Below are positions 26,110-35,553 of a DNA stretch of 64,000 bases, piece by piece. The notes under the pieces were generated by a model. It did not search any database and was not told the DNA's origin. It was given only the letters and a program-made list of their open reading frames with translations. Positions within the stretch are counted from its first letter, which is position 1. Every line of letters starts with the position of its first letter. Both the position numbers and the translations under genes were made by a program. Source of the stretch: an uncultured Porphyromonadaceae bacterium (GTDB lineage Bacteria > Bacteroidota > Bacteroidia > Bacteroidales > Muribaculaceae); the NCBI GenBank assembly GCA_900550395.1, contig URSD01000001.1:1-64000 (forward strand), given 5' to 3'.

Positions 26110-26433
26110 ATGAAAAAAATAGTTCTCATACTCCTCATGGCGGCGATGGCGGCGGCAATGCCCAGCCAGGCGGCGCCTGCGCGCGTGTGGGAACACATCG
26201 AGCTCACATCCCCGGCCGGACAGGACGACGCGCCCGTAAGCGTGGAGGCCACCGTGCGCGACGGCTACCTCTACGTCACGCTCTCCCGCCGCGCACAGAT
26301 CAAGCTCTTCACCATACTCGGGCAGACCGTATCGCAGGCCGAGCTGCCAGCCGGCACATCGCGTCTGCGCATCGCCGCACGCGGCATCTACATCCTGCGC
26401 GCCGGCGACACCACCGTGCGCATCACCATCTGA
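26110..26433 (+). CDS. Small exported protein with T9SS-sorting-like C-terminus
   Basis: A 107-residue protein with a signal peptide (MKKIVLILLMAAMAAAMPSQA). The C-terminal 60 residues (LYVTLSRRAQIKLFTILGQ, then SRLRIAARGIYILRAGDTT) resemble type IX secretion C-terminal sorting domains, which have a strand, 'G-x-x-V', 'L-x-x-G-x-Y-x-L/V' layout. There is almost no cargo before it, so this may be a stand-alone domain with another role, or a remnant. No function can be assigned. Confidence 0.65.
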   Translation: MKKIVLILLMAAMAAAMPSQAAPARVWEHIELTSPAGQDDAPVSVEATVRDGYLYVTLSRRAQIKLFTILGQTVSQAELPAGTSRLRIAARGIYILRAGDTTVRITI

Positions 26434-26456
26434 CGCTCTCTCCTTTTGAGAAAGAC

Positions 26457-26489
26457 ATAAGGATAATGTAGGAAGCATTTGATCCTTAT
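26457..26489 (+). terminator. Hairpin between the small exported gene and the xylan operon
   Basis: ATAAGGAT (26457-26464) and ATCCTTAT (26482-26489) are perfectly complementary with a 17-nt loop. There is only a weak T-rich tail, so termination or transcript stabilisation is possible but not certain. Confidence 0.45.
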
Positions 26490-26512
26490 TATCTTAAAAT
26501 ATATATCAAACC

Positions 26513-27265
26513 ATGAAGAAACATGTAAGAGCCATGCTCTGCGCCACCATCATGTCTGCATCATGCGCTACGGTAGCCGCACAGCCGCCGGTGGACGGTA
26601 ATTTTCCGCCCCCGCGACAGACCGAGTACAAGATTCAGACGCCCACACGCATGGCCGACTACTTCGACGAGGCCGGTGAGGGCTGTCTGCCCGTAGAGCC
26701 CGACGGATTCCTGCGCCGATGGATGATTCTCGAGCCCATCAGCATGCCCAACCGCAGCAATGCAGTGTTCACCGACAGCTATATCAACCACGCTCTCGAC
26801 TCGGTCTACTACAAAGGCCAGAGTACGGCAGCAGTGCCGCAGCGCGGCCAGCGTGTGCGCATGGCCGACGGCAGCACTCTGCGCTGGCATGCTCTGGACA
26901 GCCGCCTGTTCAACGTCAAGCTCTACCGCTTCGCAGCCGCGCTGAAAAAGCCGGTTTACGGCATCATCTTCCACGTAGTCACCGTCATTGACTGTCCGGA
27001 GCCTCTGAAAGGGGTGCGCCTCTCGGCGGGCTCCAATTCGGCATCCAAGTGGTGGATAGACGGTAAAGAAGTGCTCCTGCTGTCCGGCGACAGGCGTATG
27101 GTAGCCGATGACGCCATGTCGCGCCGCATCGACCTGCCCCGGGGGCGAACCGTGTTGCGCGGAGCCATAATCAACGGCCCCGGCATGAGCGATTTCTGCG
27201 TCCGCTTCGTCGACGAGGATGGGCGCCCCGTAAACAATATCTCCACCTGCACGACCGCAAAATGA
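26513..27265 (+). CDS. Xylan-operon accessory protein, acetyl-esterase-associated module
   Basis: A 250-residue exported protein (signal about residues 1-23, ending ATVAAQ). The body, with FLRRWMILEPISMPNRSNAV, LRWHALDSRLFNVKLYRFA, KPVYGIIFHVVTVIDCPEP and INGPGMSDFCVRFVDEDG, resembles the lectin-like module found beside or fused to acetylxylan esterases and GH43 enzymes in Prevotella and Bacteroides. It has no visible Ser-His-Asp esterase triad, so carbohydrate binding is the more likely role (inference). It overlaps the first GH43 gene by 4 bp and leads a four-gene operon. Confidence 0.65.
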   Translation: MKKHVRAMLCATIMSASCATVAAQPPVDGNFPPPRQTEYKIQTPTRMADYFDEAGEGCLPVEPDGFLRRWMILEPISMPNRSNAVFTDSYINHALDSVYYKGQSTAAVPQRGQRVRMADGSTLRWHALDSRLFNVKLYRFAAALKKPVYGIIFHVVTVIDCPEPLKGVRLSAGSNSASKWWIDGKEVLLLSGDRRMVADDAMSRRIDLPRGRTVLRGAIINGPGMSDFCVRFVDEDGRPVNNISTCTTAK

Positions 27266-28710
27266 AAAGCCTCACAGCCTTCTTGGCCGCTGCCGCCTTC
27301 GCCGCCGCAATTCCGGCCACTGCCCTCGCCCAGGCGGGCGAGCCATACATTCACGACCCATCGACCATCGCCGAATGCGACGGCAAATACTATACGTTCG
27401 GAACCGGCGGAGGCGGCCTCGTGTCGGCCGACGGCTGGCACTGGACGCGCGATGCCGTGCGTCCCGGCGGTGGTGCCGCCCCCGACGTGCTGAAAATAGG
27501 CGACCGCTACCTTGTGGCATACAGCACTACAGGCGGGGGGCTCGGCGGCGGCCACGCCGGCCGCGTGCTCACCATGTGGACGCGCTCGCTTGACCCGTCG
27601 TCGCCACTCTTCGGCTTCTCCGAGCCTGTCGAGGTAGCCAGTTCGCTCGACGACGAAGACTGCGACGCCATCGACGCGGGCCTGCTGCTCGACCCTACGA
27701 CGGGGCGTCTGTGGCTGTCGTACGGCACCTATTTCGGTTTCATACGCCTTGTGGAGCTGGATCCCGCCACAGGCACACGCATGCCCGGCAATGAACCCGT
27801 CGATATAGCCATAGACTGCGAGGCCACCGATCTTGTATGGCGCGACGGATGGTACTATCTGCTCGGCACACACGGCACATGCTGCGACGGCCCGAATTCC
27901 ACCTACAACATTGTGGTGGGCCGTTCGCGCGACATCAGGGGGCCATATCTCGACAACATAGGCCGCGACATGCTGCATGGCGGCGGCCGCATGCTCCTCT
28001 CGGCGGGCAGGCGCAAGGTGGGCCCGGGCCACTTCGGGCGCTACGTAGCGGCACCTGGCGTGGAAAAGATGTCGCTGCACTACGAGTCCGACCTTGACCG
28101 TGGCGGCCGCAGCGTTCTGGCCGTGCTTCCTCTGCTGTGGCGCGACGGATGGCCCGAAGCAGGCGAGCCCGTGGCCGAAGGCACCTACGAGATCGAGTCG
28201 CAGCGCCACGGCTACGCGCTGGAGCTGGCCGTCGACTTTGTGAGAATGCCTGCAGGCATGTTCCGCTTTTGGGAGAAGGACACCGCCGACGTAGTGCCCA
28301 TGGCATCGCAAACGCTGGCCGACGTGGAGCACACATGGCCCGCAGGCGACACAGCCGTGCGACTCGGCGACTACATGTTCCGTCCTCACCAGCGCTGGAC
28401 AGTCGTGCCGATGCCCGAACACGGCGGCTGTCTCGACGCACCATACTGCCGCATTGTCATAGAAGGCACCGGACGAGCCCTCACGGCCACCGCCGACGCC
28501 GAGGTGAAGGCAGCAGAATTCAAGGGCGACCCCTGCCAGCTCTGGAGGATTGAGCAGCTCACCGACGGCACCTACCGCATCATGCCCAAGAGCGTGCCGG
28601 GCCATGAGGAAGAGGAACTTGCGCTCGTGGCCGTAGCCGACAGCACGCCGTCGCTCGGAAGGTTCGACATGGGGAGCGACAACTCGAAATGGCGCCTGCG
28701 CGACAGATAA
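27262..28710 (+). CDS. GH43-family glycosidase with C-terminal ligand-binding-like domain
   Basis: A 482-residue exported enzyme (signal peptide to about residue 23). The five-bladed GH43 propeller is marked by YIHDPSTI with the base Asp32, the pKa-modulating Asp in CDAIDAGLLLD, and a candidate acid Glu in DCEATDLVW. Segments YYTFGTGGG and GWYYLLGTHGTCCDGPNSTY are typical of arabinan/arabinoxylan-active members. The C-terminal 150 residues (QRHGYALELAVDF, then YRIMPKSVPG) look like a separate beta-rich domain, perhaps ricin-like. Likely removes or cleaves arabinose in arabinan or arabinoxylan in the periplasm; the exact linkage is unknown. Confidence 0.82.
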   Translation: MKSLTAFLAAAAFAAAIPATALAQAGEPYIHDPSTIAECDGKYYTFGTGGGGLVSADGWHWTRDAVRPGGGAAPDVLKIGDRYLVAYSTTGGGLGGGHAGRVLTMWTRSLDPSSPLFGFSEPVEVASSLDDEDCDAIDAGLLLDPTTGRLWLSYGTYFGFIRLVELDPATGTRMPGNEPVDIAIDCEATDLVWRDGWYYLLGTHGTCCDGPNSTYNIVVGRSRDIRGPYLDNIGRDMLHGGGRMLLSAGRRKVGPGHFGRYVAAPGVEKMSLHYESDLDRGGRSVLAVLPLLWRDGWPEAGEPVAEGTYEIESQRHGYALELAVDFVRMPAGMFRFWEKDTADVVPMASQTLADVEHTWPAGDTAVRLGDYMFRPHQRWTVVPMPEHGGCLDAPYCRIVIEGTGRALTATADAEVKAAEFKGDPCQLWRIEQLTDGTYRIMPKSVPGHEEEELALVAVADSTPSLGRFDMGSDNSKWRLRDR

Positions 28711-28731
28711 ATCACCACCAACCCTCCCGCT

Positions 28732-31281
28732 ATGCTTGCAAGAAAACTATTTACAGCCGTACTGACAGCCGTATGCGCCATGCCGGCAACTTATCTCGGC
28801 GGTCAGAATCCGGTGATACGCGACCAGTTCACGGCCGATCCGACGGCACGCGTGTTCGACGGACGCCTCTACCTCTATCCCTCCCACGACATCCCAAGCC
28901 CGATTGAAAAGCTCAGGGAATGGTTCTGTATGGCCGATTATCACGTGTTCTCGTCGGACAACCTCACAGACTGGACCGATCATGGCGTGATCCTGAGTCA
29001 GGAACGCGTGCCGTGGGTCGACTCCACATCATACTCGATGTGGGCCCCCGATTGCGTACGCAAGGACGGTAACTACTACTTCTACTTCCCGGCGGCTCCG
29101 GCCTCCGGCGAGAAAGGCTTCCGCGTGGGCGTGGCGATAAGCCCCACTCCCACCGGTCCGTTCCGTCCGCTGCCCGCCCCCATAGACGGCATCATGGGCA
29201 TAGACCCCTGTGTGCTTGTCGACGACGACGGCAGTTCCTATATATACTGGTCGGGTATGGGCATGAAGGGTGCCCGCCTCGCCCCGGACATGACACGTCT
29301 GGCCTCGGAGCCGGTCGACATCAAGGGCCTGCCGGAAGGCTTCAAAGAGGGCCCGTTCGTGTTCCGGCGCGGTGACAAATATTATTTCACCTTCCCCTGG
29401 GTGGAGCACAAAACGGAGGCTTTAGCCTACGCTATGTCCGACAGCCCGCTGGGGCCGTTCGAGTTCAAGGGCATCATCATGGAGCCCTCACCCACAGGAT
29501 GCTGGACCAACCACCACTCCATCACCCGGTACGGCGGACAGTGGTATCTCTTCTACCACCACAACGACTATTCACCGGCTTTCGACAAGAACCGTTCCGT
29601 ACGCATCGACTCGCTCAACTTCCGTCCCGACGGCACCATCGTCAAAGTGCGCCCGACGCTGCGCGGAGTAGGACATACCGACGCCCGCGGACGCATCGAC
29701 CCCGACCGCTACAGCGACATCGACACAATGCGCGCGTCGATAGCCTTAATAGACAGCAATACCCCCTTCGCCGGCTGGAAAACCGTATTCCGCAAGTCCG
29801 GGGCATGGGTGCGCTATAATGCTGTCGACTTCGGCCCGCGCCCGGCCACTCACGTGGCTGCCCGCGTGCGTGCTCCCCGAGGCGCCATACTCGACGTATG
29901 CACCGGCGCGACAGGCCGGCTGCGACGCATAGCCAGGATGAGGGTAAGCCCCTCGGATGAATGGCACATGGTGCGTGTGCCCCTGGAAGGTGACACAGCG
30001 GCACGTCAGGGCCTGTGCGACCTCACCGTGCGCCTCGCATCGGGTCGGGACGCCGAGCTCGACCACATGGGCTTCGATGCCATGCCGTGGAGCAGCGGCG
30101 CTTTTGCAAGCGGCCGCTACCGCAATCTCTTCGAGGAAGCCGGCCACACCCCCGAGGCCATAGCCAGGCGACTCGACGGCATCTGCGACTCACTCTTCAG
30201 CGGCCCGAGACGCATTTACTTCGAGACAGGCGACTCCATGGCCTACATCAGCGACATCAAAAACAACGACGTGCGCACCGAAGGCATGTCGTACGGCATG
30301 ATGATAGCCGTACAGCTCGGCCGCAAGGATATGTTCGACCGCCTCTGGCGCTGGAGCCGCAGATACATGCAGCACAGGGGAGGAGACCGCGACGGATACT
30401 TCGCGTGGAGCTGCCGCACCGACGGCACGCACAACGCCGAAGGTGCCGCATCCGACGGTGAACTCTATTTCATAACGTCGCTCATCTTCGCCTCCAACCG
30501 CTGGGGCAACGACACCGGCATCGACTATCTGGCCGAAGCGCGGCGCATTGTGGACGCCTCCTTCCTCAAGACCGGCAAGGAGCATGCCGCGCCCCTGATT
30601 GACCTCGAGCACCACCTCATCACCTTCACGCCCGACGCTTTCGGCGGCCGCTTCACCGACCCGTCCTACCATGTGCCGGCATTCTACGAGGTGTGGGCGC
30701 GCTATCTCGGCGACGGACGTGCGGCATTCTGGCGCGACTGCGCGCGCCGGAGCCGTGAGTATCTGCACCGCTGCGTCCATCCGTCCACGGGCCTCACACC
30801 CGACTACAGCAACTACGACGGCTCACCACGGGCCACACCCTGGCTTCTGGGCGAGGCTTTCCGCTTCGACTCGTGGCGTGTGCCCCTGAACATAGCCATA
30901 GACTATGCCTGGACAGCAGCCGACGCCCCATGGCAGAGGCTATACGCCGACCGTCTGCAGCAGTTCCTGTGCGCACAGGGCATCGACAGCTTCGTCGACC
31001 AATACAACATCGACGGCACGCCCGTAGCCGAGGTGCTCGGCGCAGGAGGCTTCCGGCGCCTGCGGCACTCGCTCGGCCTTGTAGCCACATCGGCCGCAGC
31101 TTCGCTGGCCGCCACCCACATGCGCAGCGCCGACTTCGTAAGCCGCCTCTGGAACGCCGGACACGAGCCTTACGACGACGGCTACTTCGATGCCTACTAC
31201 GACGGTCTGCTGCGCCTGTTCTCATTCATGCTCGTCAGCGGCAACTACCGCATAATCACACCCGAAACTACCGACATATGA
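28732..31281 (+). CDS. GH43 - CBM6-like - GH8 fusion enzyme
   Basis: An 849-residue multidomain protein. After a signal segment, residues ~25-330 are GH43 (VIRDQFTADPTARVFDGRLY, MGIDPCVLVDDDG, GFKEGPFVFRRGDKYYFTF). Residues ~335-455 resemble CBM6 (FAGWKTVFRKSGAWVRYNAV, ELDHMGFDAMPW). Residues ~470-845 are GH8 (TEGMSYGMMIAVQ with acid Glu517, DGYFAWSCRTDG, FDSWRVPLNIAIDYAW). This GH8 subtype includes reducing-end xylose-releasing exo-oligoxylanases. Joining a side-chain or beta-xylosidase module to an exo-oligoxylanase in one chain would let arabinoxylan oligomers be trimmed from both sides (inference). Its stop overlaps the next gene by 3 bp. Confidence 0.85.
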   Translation: MLARKLFTAVLTAVCAMPATYLGGQNPVIRDQFTADPTARVFDGRLYLYPSHDIPSPIEKLREWFCMADYHVFSSDNLTDWTDHGVILSQERVPWVDSTSYSMWAPDCVRKDGNYYFYFPAAPASGEKGFRVGVAISPTPTGPFRPLPAPIDGIMGIDPCVLVDDDGSSYIYWSGMGMKGARLAPDMTRLASEPVDIKGLPEGFKEGPFVFRRGDKYYFTFPWVEHKTEALAYAMSDSPLGPFEFKGIIMEPSPTGCWTNHHSITRYGGQWYLFYHHNDYSPAFDKNRSVRIDSLNFRPDGTIVKVRPTLRGVGHTDARGRIDPDRYSDIDTMRASIALIDSNTPFAGWKTVFRKSGAWVRYNAVDFGPRPATHVAARVRAPRGAILDVCTGATGRLRRIARMRVSPSDEWHMVRVPLEGDTAARQGLCDLTVRLASGRDAELDHMGFDAMPWSSGAFASGRYRNLFEEAGHTPEAIARRLDGICDSLFSGPRRIYFETGDSMAYISDIKNNDVRTEGMSYGMMIAVQLGRKDMFDRLWRWSRRYMQHRGGDRDGYFAWSCRTDGTHNAEGAASDGELYFITSLIFASNRWGNDTGIDYLAEARRIVDASFLKTGKEHAAPLIDLEHHLITFTPDAFGGRFTDPSYHVPAFYEVWARYLGDGRAAFWRDCARRSREYLHRCVHPSTGLTPDYSNYDGSPRATPWLLGEAFRFDSWRVPLNIAIDYAWTAADAPWQRLYADRLQQFLCAQGIDSFVDQYNIDGTPVAEVLGAGGFRRLRHSLGLVATSAAASLAATHMRSADFVSRLWNAGHEPYDDGYFDAYYDGLLRLFSFMLVSGNYRIITPETTDI

Positions 31282-32309
31282 AAAAACTCATCCCCGCCAT
31301 CGGCCTGCTTGTGCTCGCAGGCGCCTGCTCAGCAGGCAAAAGCGGTGACAAGTCGTGCGTCCGGGACGCCGACTCGCTGCCAACATTCACCTTTGAAGGC
31401 AACCCCCTCGTGCGCGACAAATTCACAGCCGACCCGGCCCCTCTGGTCAGCGGAGACCGTCTTTACCTATATGTGGGGCACGACGAATACTACCCCGGCC
31501 AGGACTCGGCTTCGGGCGGCAAGGAATTCAACATCACCGAATGGCTTTGCTACTCCACTGCCGACATGAAGGTCTGGACTGACCACGGCGCCGTGCTTTC
31601 ACCCGCCGATTTCAAGTGGGCCACCGGCGAGGCATGGGCATCGCAGGTAGTGGAAAAAGACGGTCGTTTCTACTACTTCACCACCGTGCAGGGCGGCGGC
31701 CCCTACACCGGTAAATGCATAGGAGTCGCTGTGGCCGACAATCCCACCGGCCCCTTCGCCGACGCCATAGGGCGCCCCCTCGTGAGCGACGACATGACCG
31801 ACAACGGCAAACGCGGATGGTGGAACGACATCGATCCCACCGTCCTGCTCGACGGCGACGACGCCTGGCTGTGCTGGGGCAACGGCACGTGCTTCCTCGC
31901 ACGCCTGAAACCCTCGCTCACCGAAATCGACGGCGACATACGCACCCTCGACGTACCCAACTACGTGGAAGGGCCCTGGTTGCACAAGCACAACGGCACC
32001 TACTACCTCACCTACGCATCGATGGGACAAGGACGCGAGAATATCTCCTACGCCACAGCCACATCCATGGACGGACCCTGGACTCCGCGCGGCGAACTCA
32101 CCAGCATGGCCGAGAACAGCTTCACCATCCATCCCGGTATCATCTGCTTCAACGGCGGCTGGTATCTGTTCTACCACAATGCGGCCCTCGAAATCGACGG
32201 TCGCAAAGGAGCAATAGGCCGCCGCGCGGTATGCGTCGACACCCTGCGCTACGACTCGCTCGGCCTCATGCTGCCGGTGGTTCAGAGCGTCAGTCGGGGG
32301 AATAAATAA
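31278..32309 (+). CDS. GH43-family lipoprotein, arabinoxylan-active type
   Basis: A 343-residue lipoprotein (signal KKLIPAIGLLVLAGAC, Cys17). GH43 propeller features are LVRDKFTADPAPLVSGDRLY with the base Asp, WWNDIDPTVLLDGDD with the modulating Asp, and VPNYVEGPWLHKHNGTYYLTY with acid Glu. NSFTIHPGIICFNGGWYLFY is the C-terminal blade. This set matches arabinoxylan arabinofuranohydrolases and beta-xylosidases. It would be anchored to a membrane facing the periplasm or surface, next to the GH43-GH8 fusion. I chose the ATG at 31278, which gives the lipobox; upstream in-frame sequence overlaps the fusion gene in another frame. Confidence 0.85.
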   Translation: MKKLIPAIGLLVLAGACSAGKSGDKSCVRDADSLPTFTFEGNPLVRDKFTADPAPLVSGDRLYLYVGHDEYYPGQDSASGGKEFNITEWLCYSTADMKVWTDHGAVLSPADFKWATGEAWASQVVEKDGRFYYFTTVQGGGPYTGKCIGVAVADNPTGPFADAIGRPLVSDDMTDNGKRGWWNDIDPTVLLDGDDAWLCWGNGTCFLARLKPSLTEIDGDIRTLDVPNYVEGPWLHKHNGTYYLTYASMGQGRENISYATATSMDGPWTPRGELTSMAENSFTIHPGIICFNGGWYLFYHNAALEIDGRKGAIGRRAVCVDTLRYDSLGLMLPVVQSVSRGNK

Positions 32310-32342
32310 GAGTGAAAATGGCAGGAATTGACGAAATTTTAA

Positions 32343-32350
32343 TAATTTTG
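32343..32350 (+). promoter_or_regulatory. -7 box of dut
   Basis: TAATTTTG lies 26 nt before the dut ATG and matches the -7 consensus. No TTTG is found at -33, so strength is uncertain. Confidence 0.5.
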
Positions 32351-32375
32351 TCAGCTCAAATGTTATATTCTGAAA

Positions 32376-32819
32376 ATGGATAAACTGAAAGTAAAGATTA
32401 TAAACCGTTCGGGCAACGAACTGCCGGCCTACGAGACGCACGAATCGGCCGGAATGGACGTGCGCGCATGCCTTGACGAACCCGTCACCCTCCAGCCTCT
32501 GGACCGTGCGCTCATTCCCACAGGGCTGCGAGTGCAGCTGCCGGCAGGCTACGAGATACAGATGCGTCCGCGCAGCGGACTCGCCCTGCGCCACGGGCTG
32601 TCGCTTGCCAACACGCCCGGCACCGTGGACGCCGACTTCCGCGGAGAGATTCAGGTAATACTCATCAACCTCAGCCGCGAGCCCTTCACCGTGCACGACG
32701 GCGACCGCATCTGCCAGATGGTGGTAGCCCCCTACACGCGCGTGGAATGGGATACCGTGAAGCAGATAGACGAGACCGAACGCGGCGACGGCGGCTTCGG
32801 GCACACAGGCATTAACTGA
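32376..32819 (+). CDS. dut: Deoxyuridine 5'-triphosphate nucleotidohydrolase
   Basis: A 147-residue trimeric dUTPase. All five motifs are present: ESAGMDVRA (1), MRPRSGLALRHGL (2), NTPGTVDADFRGEI with the catalytic Asp (3), HDGDRICQMVV (4) and the C-terminal RGDGGFGHTG (5). It keeps uracil out of DNA and supplies dUMP for thymidylate. Its stop codon shares a base with the start of the TPR gene, so the two are coupled. This dut - TPR - DUF4292 order is common in Bacteroidales. Confidence 0.97.
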   Translation: MDKLKVKIINRSGNELPAYETHESAGMDVRACLDEPVTLQPLDRALIPTGLRVQLPAGYEIQMRPRSGLALRHGLSLANTPGTVDADFRGEIQVILINLSREPFTVHDGDRICQMVVAPYTRVEWDTVKQIDETERGDGGFGHTGIN

Positions 32820-34627
32820 TGAAAAAACTGCTGTACTGCATAGCGCTCTTGGCTTCGGCCCTCTCCGTTCTCGCCACCGACTGGGACCGGGGCGCCGACG
32901 CGCGCAAGGCCGCCTACATATTCCTCGACGCGCAGAACGACCTCTGCCAGGGCAACTACAGCGACTACTACGCCAAGCTGCGGCGCGCCAACGCGCTCGA
33001 CCCCACCGACCTCGACATCGCCGCCGAATATGCCGAACTGCTGCTGCAGACCGCCGAGCTCGACTCGGAAGAGACGGAGCAGGCCTACGGCGCCATGTGG
33101 CGCCGCTTCGCCGCCAATCCGGGCGACTTCGCCACCACCACACCCGTGGCCGAGCTCGCCGCGAAACTCGGCAAGCTCAACGACGTGGCCGCCGTCTGGA
33201 AAGCTATGTGCGCCGCGCTGCCCGACCGCAACGACCCGTCGATGAACCTCGCCGACACCTACGTGCTCATGTACATGCGGGGCGACAGCGCCGCCTACGA
33301 CTCGGCCATGACCATATACTCACGTCTGGAGCAGGGGCTGGGATTCGACATCGGCCTCTCGAGCCACAAGATACGCGCGCTGAGCCTGCGCCGCGACACT
33401 GCGGCCGTCGCCGCCGAGCTGGCACGCATAAGCATCGCCGCCCCCACCGACCCTCAGGCTCTGCTCTATGCCGGCCAGGTGTTCGAGAGCCTCGGCATGC
33501 CCGACAGCGCCATAGCCCGCTACGACCGCGCGTGCAGCCTCGACAGCACCGACGGACGCGCACTGATGCTGCGCGCTGCCGTGCATCTCAGCCAGGGCGA
33601 CAGCGCCGCCTACGACTCGGAGGTGTTCCGCGCCCTTGAGAGCCAGAACCTCGACCTCGAGAACAAGATGAGCATACTCTCGGGCTACATACGCGCGCTG
33701 TTCAGCGACAGCACGCAGCACGGACGCATCGACCATCTCTTCCGCGTCATGAACGAGGTGAACCCCGGCGAGCCGCAGATACACGCGCTCAACGCCATTT
33801 TCCTGGCACAGACCAAGCGCCCGGCCGAAGCCGCCGAGCAGGCAGGCTACGCACTCGACCTCGACCGGGACAACGCCGAGCTCTGGAGCCTCAACATCCA
33901 GCTGCAGAACGAATGCGGCAACGACTCGGCCGTTATCGACCTCACCAGGCGCGGCGCCCGCCACTTCCCGGAATCGTTCTACTTTCCCCTGGTCGGCAGC
34001 GGCAAATTCTTCACCATGGGCGACTACGCGGGCGCGCGGGCCATGCTCGACAGCTTCGACATCGCCTACCTGGAGACGCCCGAGGACCTCAGCACCTACT
34101 GGACGCTGCGCGGCGACGCCGGCCAGCATATGGGCGACAGCGACAGCACCGTCACGTATTACGAACGCGCCGTCACGCTCAACCCGCACAACTACGGAGC
34201 GATGAACAACTTCGCATACTATCTCGCCGAGAACGACACGCTCCTGGACCGCGCGGAACACTACGCGGCGCTTGCCGTCAAGAACGAACCCGAAAGCGAG
34301 ACCTACCTCGACACATACGCCTGGGTCTTCTTCCGCAAGAAGGAATTCACCCTGGCGCGCCGCTACATCGACGCCGCGCTGCGCCTGATGCGCATCGACC
34401 CGGCCGACCCTGCCGCAGGGCAGCAGCCGGCTCCGGAAGGCGGCGACGATGACAACGTCCGCGACATCGAGCTGTCAGGAGAGATATTCAACCACGCCGG
34501 CGACATTTACTTCATGTGCGGCGAACGGCGCCTGGCGGTGGAGTTCTGGCAGGAGGCCCGCAAACTCATGCCCGACAACGCGCTGCTGCGCAAAAAGACC
34601 GAACACAAAACCATCTTCTTTGAATGA
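32819..34627 (+). CDS. Exported tetratricopeptide-repeat protein
   Basis: A 602-residue protein with a signal peptide (KKLLYCIALLASALSVLA). The rest is helical repeats of TPR type. Clear examples are QALLYAGQVFESLGMPDSAIARYDRA, YWTLRGDAGQHMGDSDSTV…RAVTLNPHNYGAMNNFAY and AEHYAALAVKNEPES, ending in AWVFFRKKEFTLARRYIDAA. A low-complexity linker (PADPAAGQQPAPEGGDDD) sits near residue 540. Likely a periplasmic or outer-membrane scaffold. Function unknown. In Bacteroidales this gene links dut to DUF4292 and an EnvC-type murein hydrolase activator, but no envC follows here. Confidence 0.8.
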   Translation: MKKLLYCIALLASALSVLATDWDRGADARKAAYIFLDAQNDLCQGNYSDYYAKLRRANALDPTDLDIAAEYAELLLQTAELDSEETEQAYGAMWRRFAANPGDFATTTPVAELAAKLGKLNDVAAVWKAMCAALPDRNDPSMNLADTYVLMYMRGDSAAYDSAMTIYSRLEQGLGFDIGLSSHKIRALSLRRDTAAVAAELARISIAAPTDPQALLYAGQVFESLGMPDSAIARYDRACSLDSTDGRALMLRAAVHLSQGDSAAYDSEVFRALESQNLDLENKMSILSGYIRALFSDSTQHGRIDHLFRVMNEVNPGEPQIHALNAIFLAQTKRPAEAAEQAGYALDLDRDNAELWSLNIQLQNECGNDSAVIDLTRRGARHFPESFYFPLVGSGKFFTMGDYAGARAMLDSFDIAYLETPEDLSTYWTLRGDAGQHMGDSDSTVTYYERAVTLNPHNYGAMNNFAYYLAENDTLLDRAEHYAALAVKNEPESETYLDTYAWVFFRKKEFTLARRYIDAALRLMRIDPADPAAGQQPAPEGGDDDNVRDIELSGEIFNHAGDIYFMCGERRLAVEFWQEARKLMPDNALLRKKTEHKTIFFE

Positions 34628-35493
34628 GACACGCTTTCATCATAGCCGCACTCGCCCTGACGCTCGGCGCCTGCTCCACTCAGCGCCGCAGCGCTGACAC
34701 CACGCAAACCATCACACCCGCGGACGCCGTGCAGACCCCCGCCACGCAGGCCTCACCTACCGGCGAGCCGCAGGCGCGATTCGCAGCCATGACAAGTGCC
34801 TACGGCCTCTGGCAGGACGTGCAGATGCCGGTGCGCGCCACCATCCGTTCGCCGTTCTCCATCTCGGCCTCGGGACGCCTCACGATGGTGCAGGGCAAGC
34901 TCATACACATCAGTGTGCGCCTGCTCGGCATGGAGGTGGCCGTAATGCAGGTGACGCCCGACAGCGTCTTCGTGGTCGACAAGTTCCATCGCTACCTCAT
35001 AGCCGAGCCCACTGAAAAACTTACGGCCCGCACCGGCCTGACCGTCGGCGACATGCAGAATGCTCTGCTGGGCCGCGCATTCCTGCCCGGACAGGGCGCC
35101 GCCACGGCCTCCATGAGCAGCCGGCTGACACTCGGCGAGGAAGACGGCATGCTCTCCATCGCGCCAGCCGACGCACCCGCCGGCTATACATGGCGCATGC
35201 ACGCCGCCACCCTCGACGACGGGCGCGTGGCCCTCGCCGACCTGACAGTGAGCGTGGACGGCCAGGCACCCGCCACAGCCTCCTATACTCCGGCCGCACA
35301 ACTCTCGCCCATCGGCGCCATAGCCACGGCCGTAGACCTGCGCGCATCCGTGGCAGGCAAGAAAATCGACGCCCGCCTGAGCTACACCGCCGACCAGGCA
35401 CGGTGGAACACCGGCACGACGCCCTCGCTTCCCTCGCTGCGCGGCTACACGCGAGTCAGCGCCGCCACGTTGCCCAAGTCGGGCTTCCTATGA
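34624..35493 (+). CDS. DUF4292 lipoprotein
   Basis: A 289-residue lipoprotein (RHAFIIAALALTLGAC, Cys17). The central region (ATIRSPFSISASGRLTMVQG, ISVRLLGMEVAVMQVTPDS, KFHRYLIAEP) is a beta-rich fold similar to LolA/LolB-like carriers, typical of DUF4292. A role in lipoprotein or envelope traffic is plausible from the fold, not shown. It overlaps the TPR gene by 4 bp. Confidence 0.8.
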   Translation: MRHAFIIAALALTLGACSTQRRSADTTQTITPADAVQTPATQASPTGEPQARFAAMTSAYGLWQDVQMPVRATIRSPFSISASGRLTMVQGKLIHISVRLLGMEVAVMQVTPDSVFVVDKFHRYLIAEPTEKLTARTGLTVGDMQNALLGRAFLPGQGAATASMSSRLTLGEEDGMLSIAPADAPAGYTWRMHAATLDDGRVALADLTVSVDGQAPATASYTPAAQLSPIGAIATAVDLRASVAGKKIDARLSYTADQARWNTGTTPSLPSLRGYTRVSAATLPKSGFL

Positions 35494-35553
35494 TACTGAT
35501 TTTACATGCTTTATAAACCTGATTCAATCACATTATTCAATCACATTTCACTC

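Noticed and set aside
26956..28605. 549-codon minus-strand open frame opposite the first GH43 gene
   Set aside because: Antisense to a well-supported GH43 sequence; no domain pattern.
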